From: Streptococcus sp.
Lineage (GTDB): Bacteria; Bacillota; Bacilli; Lactobacillales; Streptococcaceae
Assembly: GCA_030825825.1 (NCBI GenBank)
Contig: JAPJPE010000054.1
Span: forward strand, 1-7,798
Direction: 5' to 3'
Length of the DNA: 7,798 nucleotides
The translations under genes were made by a program, and so were the position numbers. Under the pieces are notes generated by a model. The model ran no database searches and had not been told where the DNA came from. It worked only from the letters and a program-made list of their open reading frames with translations. The stretch's first letter is position 1; every line of letters begins with the position of its first letter. Of the stretch, positions 1 through 5,273 are shown piece after piece.

Positions 1-125
1 ACCTCATCAAAGTCATCAAGCGAAATGCTTTTGGCTTCCGGAACTTTGAAAACTTTAAAACTAGAATTCTCATCGCTTTGAATATCAAAAAGGAGAGAAC
101 CAATTTGGTCCTCTCCAGATTGTAA
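1..125 (+). mobile_element. ISL3-family (IS1167-like) transposase, C-terminal end, cut by window edge
   Basis: An open frame enters from the left edge (codons begin at base 3) and ends with TAA at 123-125. Its ~40 codons read LIKVIKRNAFGFRNFENF, then a run ending ALNIKKERTNLVLSRL. I recognise this as the C-terminus of pneumococcal IS1167-type DDE transposases of the ISL3 family, where the IKVIKRNAFGFRNF and RILIALNIKKE stretches are characteristic. The enzyme catalyses transposition of the element. Only the tail is visible, so whether the full gene is intact cannot be judged. It converges with the adhesin gene on the other strand. Family assignment is from memory of the protein motif. Confidence 0.82.
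87..116 (-). terminator. Intrinsic terminator on - strand, embedded in the transposase 3' end
   Basis: Bases 92-103 and 105-116 form a 12-bp inverted repeat (GGAGAGAACCAA / TTGGTCCTCTCC) with one A-C mismatch and a one-base centre as drawn (3-5 nt in a real loop). Read on the - strand the hairpin is followed directly by TTTTT (91-87), the classic rho-independent layout. On the + strand it is preceded, not followed, by the A/T run, so it should act only on - strand transcripts. It lies ~47 bases past the stop codon of the adhesin gene and is the only terminator visible for it. It also codes for the transposase residues around KKERTNLVLS. Confidence 0.8.
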
Positions 126-133
126 CTTTTCAT

Positions 134-159
134 CAACCCACTACAGTTGACAAAGAGCC
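134..159 (+). repeat. Right terminal inverted repeat of the ISL3-family element
   Basis: Just past the transposase stop is a sequence that reads GGCTCTTTGTCAACTGTAGT on the - strand from base 159 inward. It resembles the terminal inverted repeats of IS1167-like elements, which begin GGnTCTTTGTCAA. The outer end is therefore near 159. The partner repeat is outside the window. An 8-bp target duplication, usual for ISL3 elements, would be about bases 160-167 and would contain the adhesin stop codon. Confidence 0.65.
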
Positions 160-162
160 GAA

Positions 163-3100
163 TTATTCGTGGCGTTTTTTAGCAACGAGTATGCTTCCAG
201 CACCTGCAAGGGCAAGCCCTGCTGCAACAAGTCCAGTACTTACTGTTTCACCAGTAGAAGGAAGACCTTGTTTCTTACCTTCTTTTGATTGTTTACCAGA
301 AGGATGGTTTCCTTTAGGTTTATCAGTTGAAGATGTTGGAGGTGTTGAAGGAGTAGTTGGTGGAGTTGGTGGAGTTGGTGGAGTTGGTGGAGTATATGGC
401 GGAATTTTATTATTCACCACATTCCCTTTATCCACGACCAAATCTTTAGCTTGGGTAAAATCACTAGCTGAAACTGTGATAGGATTTGTTAACAATTGGT
501 ATCCAGTTGGAGCTGTCAATTCCTTGATGACATAATCTTTCGCTTCAAATCCAATGAAGGTTACAAGACCTTTCTCATCAGAGGTAGCAGTCGCTTGCCC
601 TTCGCCATATGGGTTAGCTACTGGGGTCGTACCATCTGCTTCATAGAGTCCAAATACCGCACCTAGAAGCCCTTGACCTTCTTCACTCACCTTGTGCAAT
701 TGAATGTTGTAAAGCTTCAACTCAGGCTTATCAACAGTCGGAGGAGTTGGTGGAATTGAAGTGAACGGTTTGTTAACGACATTTCCTTTATCTACCACAC
801 TGTTTGAAGCAACCAAATCACTAGCTGCGATCTTGATGACTTCATCTGATAATTGGTAACCGTCAGGAGCTGTAAGCTCTCTCACTACATAATCTCTTGC
901 TTCCAAGCCTGTAAAGGTTACAAGACCATCTTTATCAGAAGTTGCAGTCGCTTGCCCTTCTCCATAAGGATTTGCTACAGGAGTAGCACCATCAGCTTCA
1001 AAGAGACCGAATACGGCACCAACAAGAGCTTTTCCTTCTTGGTTCACTTTATGCAATTGGATGCTGTAGAGTTTCAATTCAGGTTTGTCAACAGTTGGAG
1101 GAGTTGGCGGAATTGAAGTGAATGGTTTGTTGACCACTGTTCCTTTGTCTACGACGAGGTTAGTCGCAGCTTTCAACTCGCTAGCAGAAACTTTAATCAC
1201 ATCTGCTGATAGTTGATAACCTTCTGGAGCAGTCAATTCTTTCACTACATAATCTTTTGCTTCAAATCCTGTAAAAGTTACAAGACCATTTGCATCAGAA
1301 GTTGCTGTCGCTTGTCCTTCTCCATAAGGATTCGCTACAGGAGTAGTACCATCGGCTTCAAAGAGTCCAAAGACAGCTCCCGCAAGAGCATTTCCATCTG
1401 CGTTAGCTTTGTGCAATTGAATGTTGTAGAGTTTCAATTCAGGTTTGTCAACAGTTGGAGGAGTTGGTGGAATTGAAGTTGTTACCAATTTGTTGGTGAA
1501 GGATGTCTTATCACCATATGCCACAGCAGCTTTGAGTGTATTGCTTGCATCATCTTTTGTGACAGTTACAGTCACGTCAATGCTTCCTTCATCGTAGGTC
1601 ATTCCTTTTGCTTTGCTTTCAGGAATGACTTCTTTGATCGTGTAGTGGAAAGTTTTTCCTGCATCCTCTGATGAATATGAAAGGTCATCAAAGGCTACCG
1701 TACCATCTTCAGCATTTTGTTTTGTTTGAAGAACTTTTCCGGTTTCATCCAACAATTGGAAATTGAATTCGCCATTCTTCAATTCAGCACCTTCTAAAAT
1801 CTTGCTAGCTGAAATTTTAGCTTTTGCTGGTTGAGGAGCCGTATAAGTGTTGTTAAATGTTTTATTCTCTGGATAGACAAGATCAGCTTTTAGAGCTTGT
1901 CCGTCTTGTGTAACCTTGACAGTCACTTGTTTTTCAGTTGTATCATAGGTGATACCTGGTGTATTTCCAACAACTTCTTTTACAGTGTAAGTGTGTTCTC
2001 CTGCTTCCTTATAAGAAATCGGATCAAATGTGACCTTGCCGTTTTTATTGGTAACAGTTTGAAGCTTAGTTGCACCCTCGTACAATTCAAAGCTAAACTC
2101 ACCATCTGTTAGAGCACGACCTGTAAGAGATTTATCCAGTTCTATGGTAGCTTTTGTTTCTTTTGGCTTATCTTTCGGATTCACAATCGTTTTCGTTACT
2201 GAATGATCAGCACCAAAATCTTCAACATTAACTACAGTATCAGCTTCTTTAATGATATGACCTGAAGGGGCTTCAATTTCAGTTAAGATATATTTATCTT
2301 TTAAGAGTTTTCCAACAGCAATATTTCCATTTTCGTCTGATTCAAACTCACCGATAACTTGATTATTAGCTTGACGAACAACTCTAAATTTAGCACCTTT
2401 AAGTGGTTGGTTAGCATCATCGACTTTATGAATATTGATTGAGTAAACATAACCAAGACCAGCACCACCAGGAATTTGAACGGCAGCAGCATTCGTTACA
2501 TTTTTGGTTTCAATACCTAGACCTTTAAGAGTTGCTTCATTTCTCAAGACCTCTCCGTCGGCAGGATCATAATTTAAACGAACATTATAAGCAATACGAT
2601 ATTGGTCATTTTCAGTAACATCACCTAAATCGATAACAAATGATTGACCATCTTCGCTAATTGTAATCTTATGTTGGTCTGTTACATCAACTCTATCAGA
2701 GAATACCCATTCACCAGCATCATAAGAGAATTTACCTTTAATAATTTTAATGCTATCTTTTTCGTAAGAAGCATTCGTAAATTGTAAGTGATCTTCGAGT
2801 GTGGCATTCTTAATATTTTGCTTTGTACGATTGACAGAAATCGTGTATTGAATTTCCCTTTGGTCCCCTGCGTTTACCCAACTAGTCTTTGTTAAAAGTC
2901 TAGGATTTCCGTCGCCAACACCAGTAAATGAAACTTTACCAGCAATTTTTGTTTCCTTATTAACGGTGATTTCTATTGGAACCTCACCTTTTTGAGGGTG
3001 TTTTTTGAAATCGATACGAGCGTAAAAGAAGAATGATCCGCTTGTATCTGAGTGTTTTTCAACATAATCCGTATAGGTAATTGTAATGGATTTATTATCT

Positions 3101-3456
3101 GGGTTTACTTTAGCATTTGCGATAACTTCATTCGTATTTAAATCTTTAATTGGAAACGAACTTGAAGTAATCATCAAAGCATCTGGAACAGTAACTACAG
3201 TTGAATCTCCTGCTTTAACATTTTTTCCAGACAAATTATAATCAGCGTTGATTCGGAAGGTTGCCCATTGTTGCAAGTCCCAGTCGAGAACTCCGCCTTC
3301 ATTGTTGGATACTTTGATATTTTTGATCGTATCGACCAATTTTCCGCTAACGGTCACTCCAGGAGTTTCTGCTGAAGTGCGATTTAGACCTAAAGCGAAA
3401 AGCATGGCGACTAAACAAAGGACAAATGAGAAAATTTTAATATTTCTATTCTTCAT
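163..3456 (-). CDS. LPXTG cell-wall-anchored adhesin with Cna-type head and SpaA/CnaB repeats
   Basis: A 1097-aa surface protein, probably an MSCRAMM-type adhesin anchored by sortase A. Residues 1-29 are a signal peptide (KNRNIK, then a hydrophobic IFSFVLCLVAMLFALGL, cleavage near TSA-E). Residues ~35-325 resemble the paired Cna/Sdr-type adhesive domains, including a GD..VVTVPDAL strand pattern. Residues ~337-428 are a SpaA/CnaB-like domain (HK344, TEIEAP). Residues ~434-540 and ~545-656 are two FctA/Spy0128-type domains (K442, KE494, N535-536; K552, KE609, N655). Three near-identical SpaA repeats fill 660-1016, each with HK, an E-box (KELTAP or RELTAP plus GYQL) and VVN, the usual Lys-Glu-Asn set for intramolecular isopeptide bonds. 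A Pro-rich spacer (1019-1043), LPSTG (1065-1069), a hydrophobic segment (~1074-1092) and KKRHE complete it. An in-frame ATG at 3474 lacks a ribosome site; the ATG at 3456 has AAAGGGAAG 7 nt upstream and directly precedes a normal signal peptide, so I chose it. No class C sortase or pilin motif is seen, so a pilus role is unlikely. The ligand is unknown. Confidence 0.9.
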   Translation of the reverse strand: MKNRNIKIFSFVLCLVAMLFALGLNRTSAETPGVTVSGKLVDTIKNIKVSNNEGGVLDWDLQQWATFRINADYNLSGKNVKAGDSTVVTVPDALMITSSSFPIKDLNTNEVIANAKVNPDNKSITITYTDYVEKHSDTSGSFFFYARIDFKKHPQKGEVPIEITVNKETKIAGKVSFTGVGDGNPRLLTKTSWVNAGDQREIQYTISVNRTKQNIKNATLEDHLQFTNASYEKDSIKIIKGKFSYDAGEWVFSDRVDVTDQHKITISEDGQSFVIDLGDVTENDQYRIAYNVRLNYDPADGEVLRNEATLKGLGIETKNVTNAAAVQIPGGAGLGYVYSINIHKVDDANQPLKGAKFRVVRQANNQVIGEFESDENGNIAVGKLLKDKYILTEIEAPSGHIIKEADTVVNVEDFGADHSVTKTIVNPKDKPKETKATIELDKSLTGRALTDGEFSFELYEGATKLQTVTNKNGKVTFDPISYKEAGEHTYTVKEVVGNTPGITYDTTEKQVTVKVTQDGQALKADLVYPENKTFNNTYTAPQPAKAKISASKILEGAELKNGEFNFQLLDETGKVLQTKQNAEDGTVAFDDLSYSSEDAGKTFHYTIKEVIPESKAKGMTYDEGSIDVTVTVTKDDASNTLKAAVAYGDKTSFTNKLVTTSIPPTPPTVDKPELKLYNIQLHKANADGNALAGAVFGLFEADGTTPVANPYGEGQATATSDANGLVTFTGFEAKDYVVKELTAPEGYQLSADVIKVSASELKAATNLVVDKGTVVNKPFTSIPPTPPTVDKPELKLYSIQLHKVNQEGKALVGAVFGLFEADGATPVANPYGEGQATATSDKDGLVTFTGLEARDYVVRELTAPDGYQLSDEVIKIAASDLVASNSVVDKGNVVNKPFTSIPPTPPTVDKPELKLYNIQLHKVSEEGQGLLGAVFGLYEADGTTPVANPYGEGQATATSDEKGLVTFIGFEAKDYVIKELTAPTGYQLLTNPITVSASDFTQAKDLVVDKGNVVNNKIPPYTPPTPPTPPTPPTTPSTPPTSSTDKPKGNHPSGKQSKEGKKQGLPSTGETVSTGLVAAGLALAGAGSILVAKKRHE
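359..394 (-). repeat. 9-bp tandem repeat coding for the Pro-rich wall spacer
   Basis: The + strand unit GGTGGAGTT occurs about four times in a row (last copy imperfect, GGTGGAGTA). On the coding strand it gives PPT repeats of the cell-wall-spanning spacer just before the LPSTG region. The unit is a multiple of three, so slippage would lengthen or shorten the spacer in frame. Confidence 0.85.
406..1479 (-). repeat. Three tandem 119-120-aa SpaA/CnaB repeats in the adhesin
   Basis: The units are 1120-1479 (120 codons), 763-1119 (119 codons) and about 406-762 (~119 codons). Each opens with the same linker TSIPPTPPTVDKPELKLY, then HK, GAVFGL, a shared TPVANPYGEGQATATSD block, an E-box and VVDKG.VVN. 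The first two units (read N to C) are closer to each other at DNA level than to the third, which suggests stepwise duplication. The repeats are tandem and in frame, so copy number could change by recombination without breaking the reading frame. Confidence 0.93.
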
Positions 3457-3515
3457 CTTATCTTCCCTTTTCATAAAAAATTAGTGCCTAGTTATCAATG
3501 CCTGATTACTCTTAA

Positions 3516-3540
3516 AGATAGGAACGTCCAAATCCTATCT
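3516..3540 (-). repeat. 8-bp stem-loop in the adhesin 5' leader
   Basis: AGATAGGA (3516-3523) and TCCTATCT (3533-3540) are perfectly complementary with a nine-base loop. In the - strand transcript this hairpin lies about 60 nt upstream of the ribosome site. It is followed by only three Ts, so it is a weak terminator at best; it could stabilise the leader or form part of an attenuator. Confidence 0.45.
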
Positions 3541-3577
3541 GTTGGTAATAAGAATTGAGTGCTGAGACACGACCTCC

Positions 3578-3609
3578 ATAAAATTATTTTATAGGGTAAA
3601 ATATTTTAC
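3578..3609 (-). promoter_or_regulatory. Paired AT-rich palindromes just downstream of the adhesin start point, possible operators
   Basis: ATAAAATTATTTTAT (3578-3592) is a perfect 7-1-7 inverted repeat, and GTAAAATATTTTAC (3596-3609) a perfect 14-bp palindrome. Both share a TAAAAT/ATTTTA core, lie about 20-50 nt downstream of the predicted adhesin transcription start, and are 17-18 bp apart centre to centre. The 7-1-7 form is the architecture of Fur-family operators (PerR, Fur, Zur), but the region is AT-rich and the regulator is unknown. Confidence 0.4.
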
Positions 3610-3619
3610 TTTTAAAATT

Positions 3620-3637
3620 ATTCCCTACAAAGGGAAT
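3620..3637 (-). repeat. Inverted repeat over the adhesin -10 box and start point
   Basis: ATTCCCT (3620-3626) and AGGGAAT (3631-3637) form a perfect 7-bp inverted repeat around a four-base centre ACAA. It overlaps two bases of the predicted -10 box and the start point, a position suited to a repressor site. No T-run follows on either strand, so it is not a terminator. Confidence 0.45.
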
Positions 3638-3664
3638 TATAGCAAAAATAATGAGTAGCTTCAA
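3636..3664 (-). promoter_or_regulatory. Sigma-A promoter of the adhesin gene
   Basis: On the - strand there is a perfect -10 box TATAAT (3641-3636) and a -35 box TTGAAG (3664-3659, four of six to TTGACA) with an exact 17-nt spacer. The start of transcription would fall near 3629, giving an unusually long leader of about 170 nt before the ATG at 3456. The hairpin 3620-3637 overlaps the -10 box and start point. Confidence 0.7.
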
Positions 3665-3671
3665 GCTAAAA

Positions 3672-3718
3672 TTGATGAAATGAGGCAGGAATTACGAACT
3701 TTTAAGAGATTTCATCAA
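3672..3718. repeat. 10-bp inverted repeat upstream of both promoters
   Basis: TTGATGAAAT (3672-3681) and ATTTCATCAA (3709-3718) are perfect inverted copies separated by 27 bases. The right arm is followed by CTTTTGTTCTCTTT on the + strand and the left arm by TTTTA on the - strand, so it could be a weak bidirectional terminator insulating the two divergent units, or a binding site. The long loop argues against a strong terminator. Confidence 0.4.
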
Positions 3719-3805
3719 CTTTTGTTCTCTTTCAGAAAATAACCACGAAAATACCAGCCGATTTACAAAAAAGAAGGACGGAAAAGTAAGTTTTTATTGA
3801 AAGAA

Positions 3806-3813
3806 TACGAATA
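3806..3813 (+). promoter_or_regulatory. ComX (sigma-X) competence box ahead of dut-HP-radA
   Basis: TACGAATA matches the streptococcal cin/com box exactly and has the expected T-rich tract just upstream (3791-3797). It lies 77 nt before the dut ATG. The alternative sigma factor ComX drives late competence genes from this element, and radA is a known late competence gene in S. pneumoniae. The whole dut-to-radA run should therefore be induced during competence. Confidence 0.9.
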
Positions 3814-3844
3814 GTAGAATTGAGGAGACGCTAGGGCAAAGTGA

Positions 3845-3853
3845 TGGTATAAT
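3845..3853 (+). promoter_or_regulatory. Extended -10 sigma-A promoter of dut
   Basis: TGGTATAAT is a perfect extended -10 (TGn TATAAT) placed about 37 nt before the dut ATG. No good -35 is found at 17 nt (GAGACG at 3825-3830), which is tolerated with an extended -10. It would give basal expression in non-competent cells, downstream of the ComX promoter. Confidence 0.75.
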
Positions 3854-3890
3854 AGAAGAGATAGAAACATTTTAGAATGAAAGAGGAATT

Positions 3891-4340
3891 ATGATGACAA
3901 AAATTCGTGGATTTGAACTTGTATCAAGCTATACCAATCAGGACTTGCTGCCAAAACGGGAGACGGCTCATGCGGCCGGCTATGACTTAAAAGTGGCAGA
4001 ACGTACAGTGATTGCTCCCGGGGAAATCGTCCTCGTTCCAACTGGGGTCAAGGCCTATATGCAAGCGGGTGAGGTGCTCTATCTCTATGACCGTTCCTCT
4101 AACCCTCGCAAAAAAGGCCTGGTCTTGATTAACTCTGTGGGTGTTATTGATGGAGACTACTATGGCAATCCAGGAAATGAAGGCCATATCTTTGCTCAGA
4201 TGAAAAATATTACGGACCAAGAAGTCGTCCTTGAAGTTGGGGAACGCGTGGTTCAAGCTGTTTTTGCACCATTTTTAATCGCAGATGGAGATGAAGCAGA
4301 CGGAGTTCGTACTGGTGGATTTGGAAGCACAGGGCACTAA
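3891..4340 (+). CDS. dut: dUTP diphosphatase (dUTPase)
   Basis: Hydrolyses dUTP to dUMP and pyrophosphate, keeping uracil out of DNA and feeding dTMP synthesis; a cytoplasmic, normally trimeric enzyme. The 149-aa product shows the dUTPase motifs in order: AAGYDLKVA (motif 1), DRSSNPRKKGL (2), GVIDGDYYGNPGNEG with the catalytic Asp (3), GERVVQAVF (4) and the C-terminal RTGGFGSTGH (5, Gly-rich loop that closes over the phosphates). AAGAGG lies 4 nt before the first ATG and 7 nt before a second ATG at 3894, so the true start may be MTKIRG. It leads the competence-linked operon, and the next gene begins one base after its stop, so the two are probably co-transcribed and translationally coupled. 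It is close to pneumococcal Dut from memory. Confidence 0.96.
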   Translation: MMTKIRGFELVSSYTNQDLLPKRETAHAAGYDLKVAERTVIAPGEIVLVPTGVKAYMQAGEVLYLYDRSSNPRKKGLVLINSVGVIDGDYYGNPGNEGHIFAQMKNITDQEVVLEVGERVVQAVFAPFLIADGDEADGVRTGGFGSTGH

Positions 4341-4341
4341 G

Positions 4342-4881
4342 ATGAAGATTATCTTTGTCCGTCATGGGGAGCCAGATTATAGTATGCTTGATAAACTTGA
4401 AAATCCGCAACTCTATAGTGGTTTTGGTCGTGATTTAGCACCATTGACAGGAAAAGGTCGCAGTCTGGCAAAAGAAGTTGCTAAAACTGCATGTTTTGGA
4501 AAGGCAGAGATTATTATTTCATCGTCTGTGACGAGGGCTTTAGAAACAGCACATTATATAGCAGTTGAAACAGGATTGGGCTTATTTGTGGAGCCGTTTT
4601 TTCATGAGTGGCGTCCAGACATAGATGGCACTAACTCTGATTTAACTAGTGTATTGGTAGCTCATGAATATTATCTAAAACATCAAGGAGCTTTATCTGA
4701 AGATTCTCCTTATCGCTATGAAACTGATCTAGAGATGCGTCATCGTTTTTTAACAGCTTTGGAAAAATATAGAAATTATAAAACTATTATCATTGTAACT
4801 CACGGAATGCTCATGCGCCAGTTTGTGCCAAATGAAAAGATTGATTTTTGTCAAGTGATTGAGTGTGAGATAGAGATTTAG
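4342..4881 (+). CDS. Histidine phosphatase family protein, first copy (HP1)
   Basis: A 179-aa protein of the histidine phosphatase (phosphoglycerate-mutase-like) superfamily. RHGE (R7, H8) holds the phospho-accepting His, R65 sits in SSSVTRALETA, E89 in FHEW is a candidate general acid, and H154 in THGMLMRQ is the second His. All catalytic positions look intact. The substrate is unknown. The start at 4342 is one base after the dut stop, with AGGG 7 nt upstream inside dut; an earlier in-frame ATG at 4285 only overlaps dut and is rejected. The body is clearly diverged from HP2 and has an eight-residue insertion near residues 15-25, yet the last 24 residues are identical to HP2. It may be an allele acquired from another streptococcus and is followed by a broken radA start. 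Confidence 0.88.
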   Translation: MKIIFVRHGEPDYSMLDKLENPQLYSGFGRDLAPLTGKGRSLAKEVAKTACFGKAEIIISSSVTRALETAHYIAVETGLGLFVEPFFHEWRPDIDGTNSDLTSVLVAHEYYLKHQGALSEDSPYRYETDLEMRHRFLTALEKYRNYKTIIIVTHGMLMRQFVPNEKIDFCQVIECEIEI

Positions 4882-4968
4882 AAAGAGGTTTATCATCGCT
4901 AAGAAAAAAACGACATTTATTTGTCAAAATTGTGCCTACAATTCACCCAAATACCTAGGGCGCTGTCC
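4807..4968 (+). repeat. Direct repeat A: HP 3' end plus radA 5' end, first copy
   Basis: This block matches 5715-5876 with two differences in 162 bases (4836 A/G, 4851 T/C). The stretch 4852-4968 is a perfect 117-bp match at an offset of 908. It spans the last codons of the phosphatase, the stop, the ribosome site and the RadA zinc-finger codons. Upstream the two genes diverge abruptly; downstream they differ mostly at third codon positions until about base 5057, where homology ends. Confidence 0.93.
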
Positions 4969-5110
4969 CAACTGTGGTTCTTGGTCTTCTTTTGTTGAGG
5001 AGGTTGAGGTTGCAGAGGTCAAGAATGCGTGTGTGTCCTTGACGGGGGGGAAAAGACAGAAAGAAGAAATTTGCGACCGGCTTGCTGCTTGTATCTTCTC
5101 GTATCTTTGA
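4892..5110 (+). pseudogene. radA: Truncated radA 5' fragment (RadA zinc finger only)
   Basis: Starting at ATC 4892 this frame gives the RadA N-terminus: IIAKKKTTFICQNC, SPKYLGRCPNC, GSWSSFVEEVEVAEV, then VSLTG. After the 7-G tract at 5044-5050 the frame runs into unrelated codons and stops at TGA 5108-5110, 72 codons in all. The four zinc-binding Cys are present; Walker A, KNRFG and the Lon-like domain are absent, so it cannot be a working RadA. As in the full gene, no ATG/GTG/TTG precedes the zinc finger. Between codons ~33 and 48 it differs from the downstream radA almost only at synonymous sites, with one Cys for Arg change. It therefore seems to derive from a once-functional allele of another lineage. 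If translated it would be a free zinc-finger peptide. Confidence 0.88.
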
Positions 5111-5252
5111 GAAGCGTCGGGCTTCTTGCTTTAATAATCCAGATTTAAAAGATTTTTTAGAGGAAAACGGTGCTAAAAGCATAGAGTTTATAGGGGTAGA
5201 TGGCAATGGCTGTGTTAAGGCTTCCGTTTTGGCAGCTACCAAGGAGAATTAA
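5058..5252 (+). pseudogene. Isochorismatase-like cysteine hydrolase remnant, both ends missing
   Basis: In a frame different from the radA fragment, 5058-5252 encodes about 64 residues: RKKKFATGLLLVSSRIFEKR, then FNNPDLKDFLEENGAKSIEF, IGVDGNGCVKASVLAATKEN and TAA. The GVDGNGCVKA pattern, preceded by an F.NPDL..FLEE.GAK.IEF segment, resembles the C-terminal catalytic part of isochorismatase-family cysteine hydrolases (nicotinamidase-like), whose nucleophile is the Cys in GV....CV. Family members are about 170-190 aa, so the N-terminal two-thirds with the catalytic Asp and Lys are gone and the C-terminal ~25 residues are also cut. There is no start codon or ribosome site. The upstream border is the join with radA sequence near 5057. 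The assignment rests on motif memory only. Confidence 0.6.
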
Positions 5253-5273
5253 TAGTTTTATGGGGATCTTAAT

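Larger units (their letters stand above)
3475..3890. other. Divergent intergenic region between adhesin gene and dut
   Basis: About 415 bases without a convincing gene. It carries the adhesin promoter and leader on the - strand, several inverted repeats (3516-3540, 3578-3592, 3596-3609, 3620-3637, 3672-3718), and on the + strand the ComX box and sigma-A promoter of dut. The stretch 3720-3790 shows nothing I can name. BOX or RUP repeats typical of pneumococcus are not seen. Confidence 0.7.

Noticed and set aside
853..1476. Two similar open frames on the + strand across 853-1476
   Set aside because: They are antisense shadows of the adhesin SpaA repeats; their mutual similarity only reflects the repeats.
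163..3456. Adhesin as a pilus backbone or tip subunit
   Set aside because: It has E-boxes and SpaA domains, but I see no YPKN-type pilin motif and no class C sortase gene in the window.
3457..3474. ATG at 3474 as adhesin start (six extra residues MKREDK)
   Set aside because: No ribosome site precedes it; the ATG at 3456 has AAAGGGAAG at good spacing and begins a normal signal peptide.
3651..3683. Ten-codon ORF (MSSFKLKLMK) as a signalling peptide
   Set aside because: The nearest ribosome-like site (AGGGA) is 15 nt away and overlaps the adhesin promoter hairpin; it lacks features of a secreted or pheromone peptide.
3692..3700. TTACGAACT as a second ComX box
   Set aside because: It matches only six of eight positions of TACGAATA and has no suitably placed gene.
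3820..3825. TTGAGG as the -35 of the dut sigma-A promoter
   Set aside because: The spacer to TATAAT would be 22 nt; the extended -10 explains the promoter better.
4285..4341. Upstream ATG at 4285 extending HP1 by 19 residues
   Set aside because: It overlaps the end of dut in another frame and adds no family-conserved residues; HP2 and family proteins begin MKIIF.RHGE.
5251..5273. Internal promoter directly before HP2
   Set aside because: Only weak AT-rich hexamers are present; no -35/-10 pair with acceptable spacing was found.
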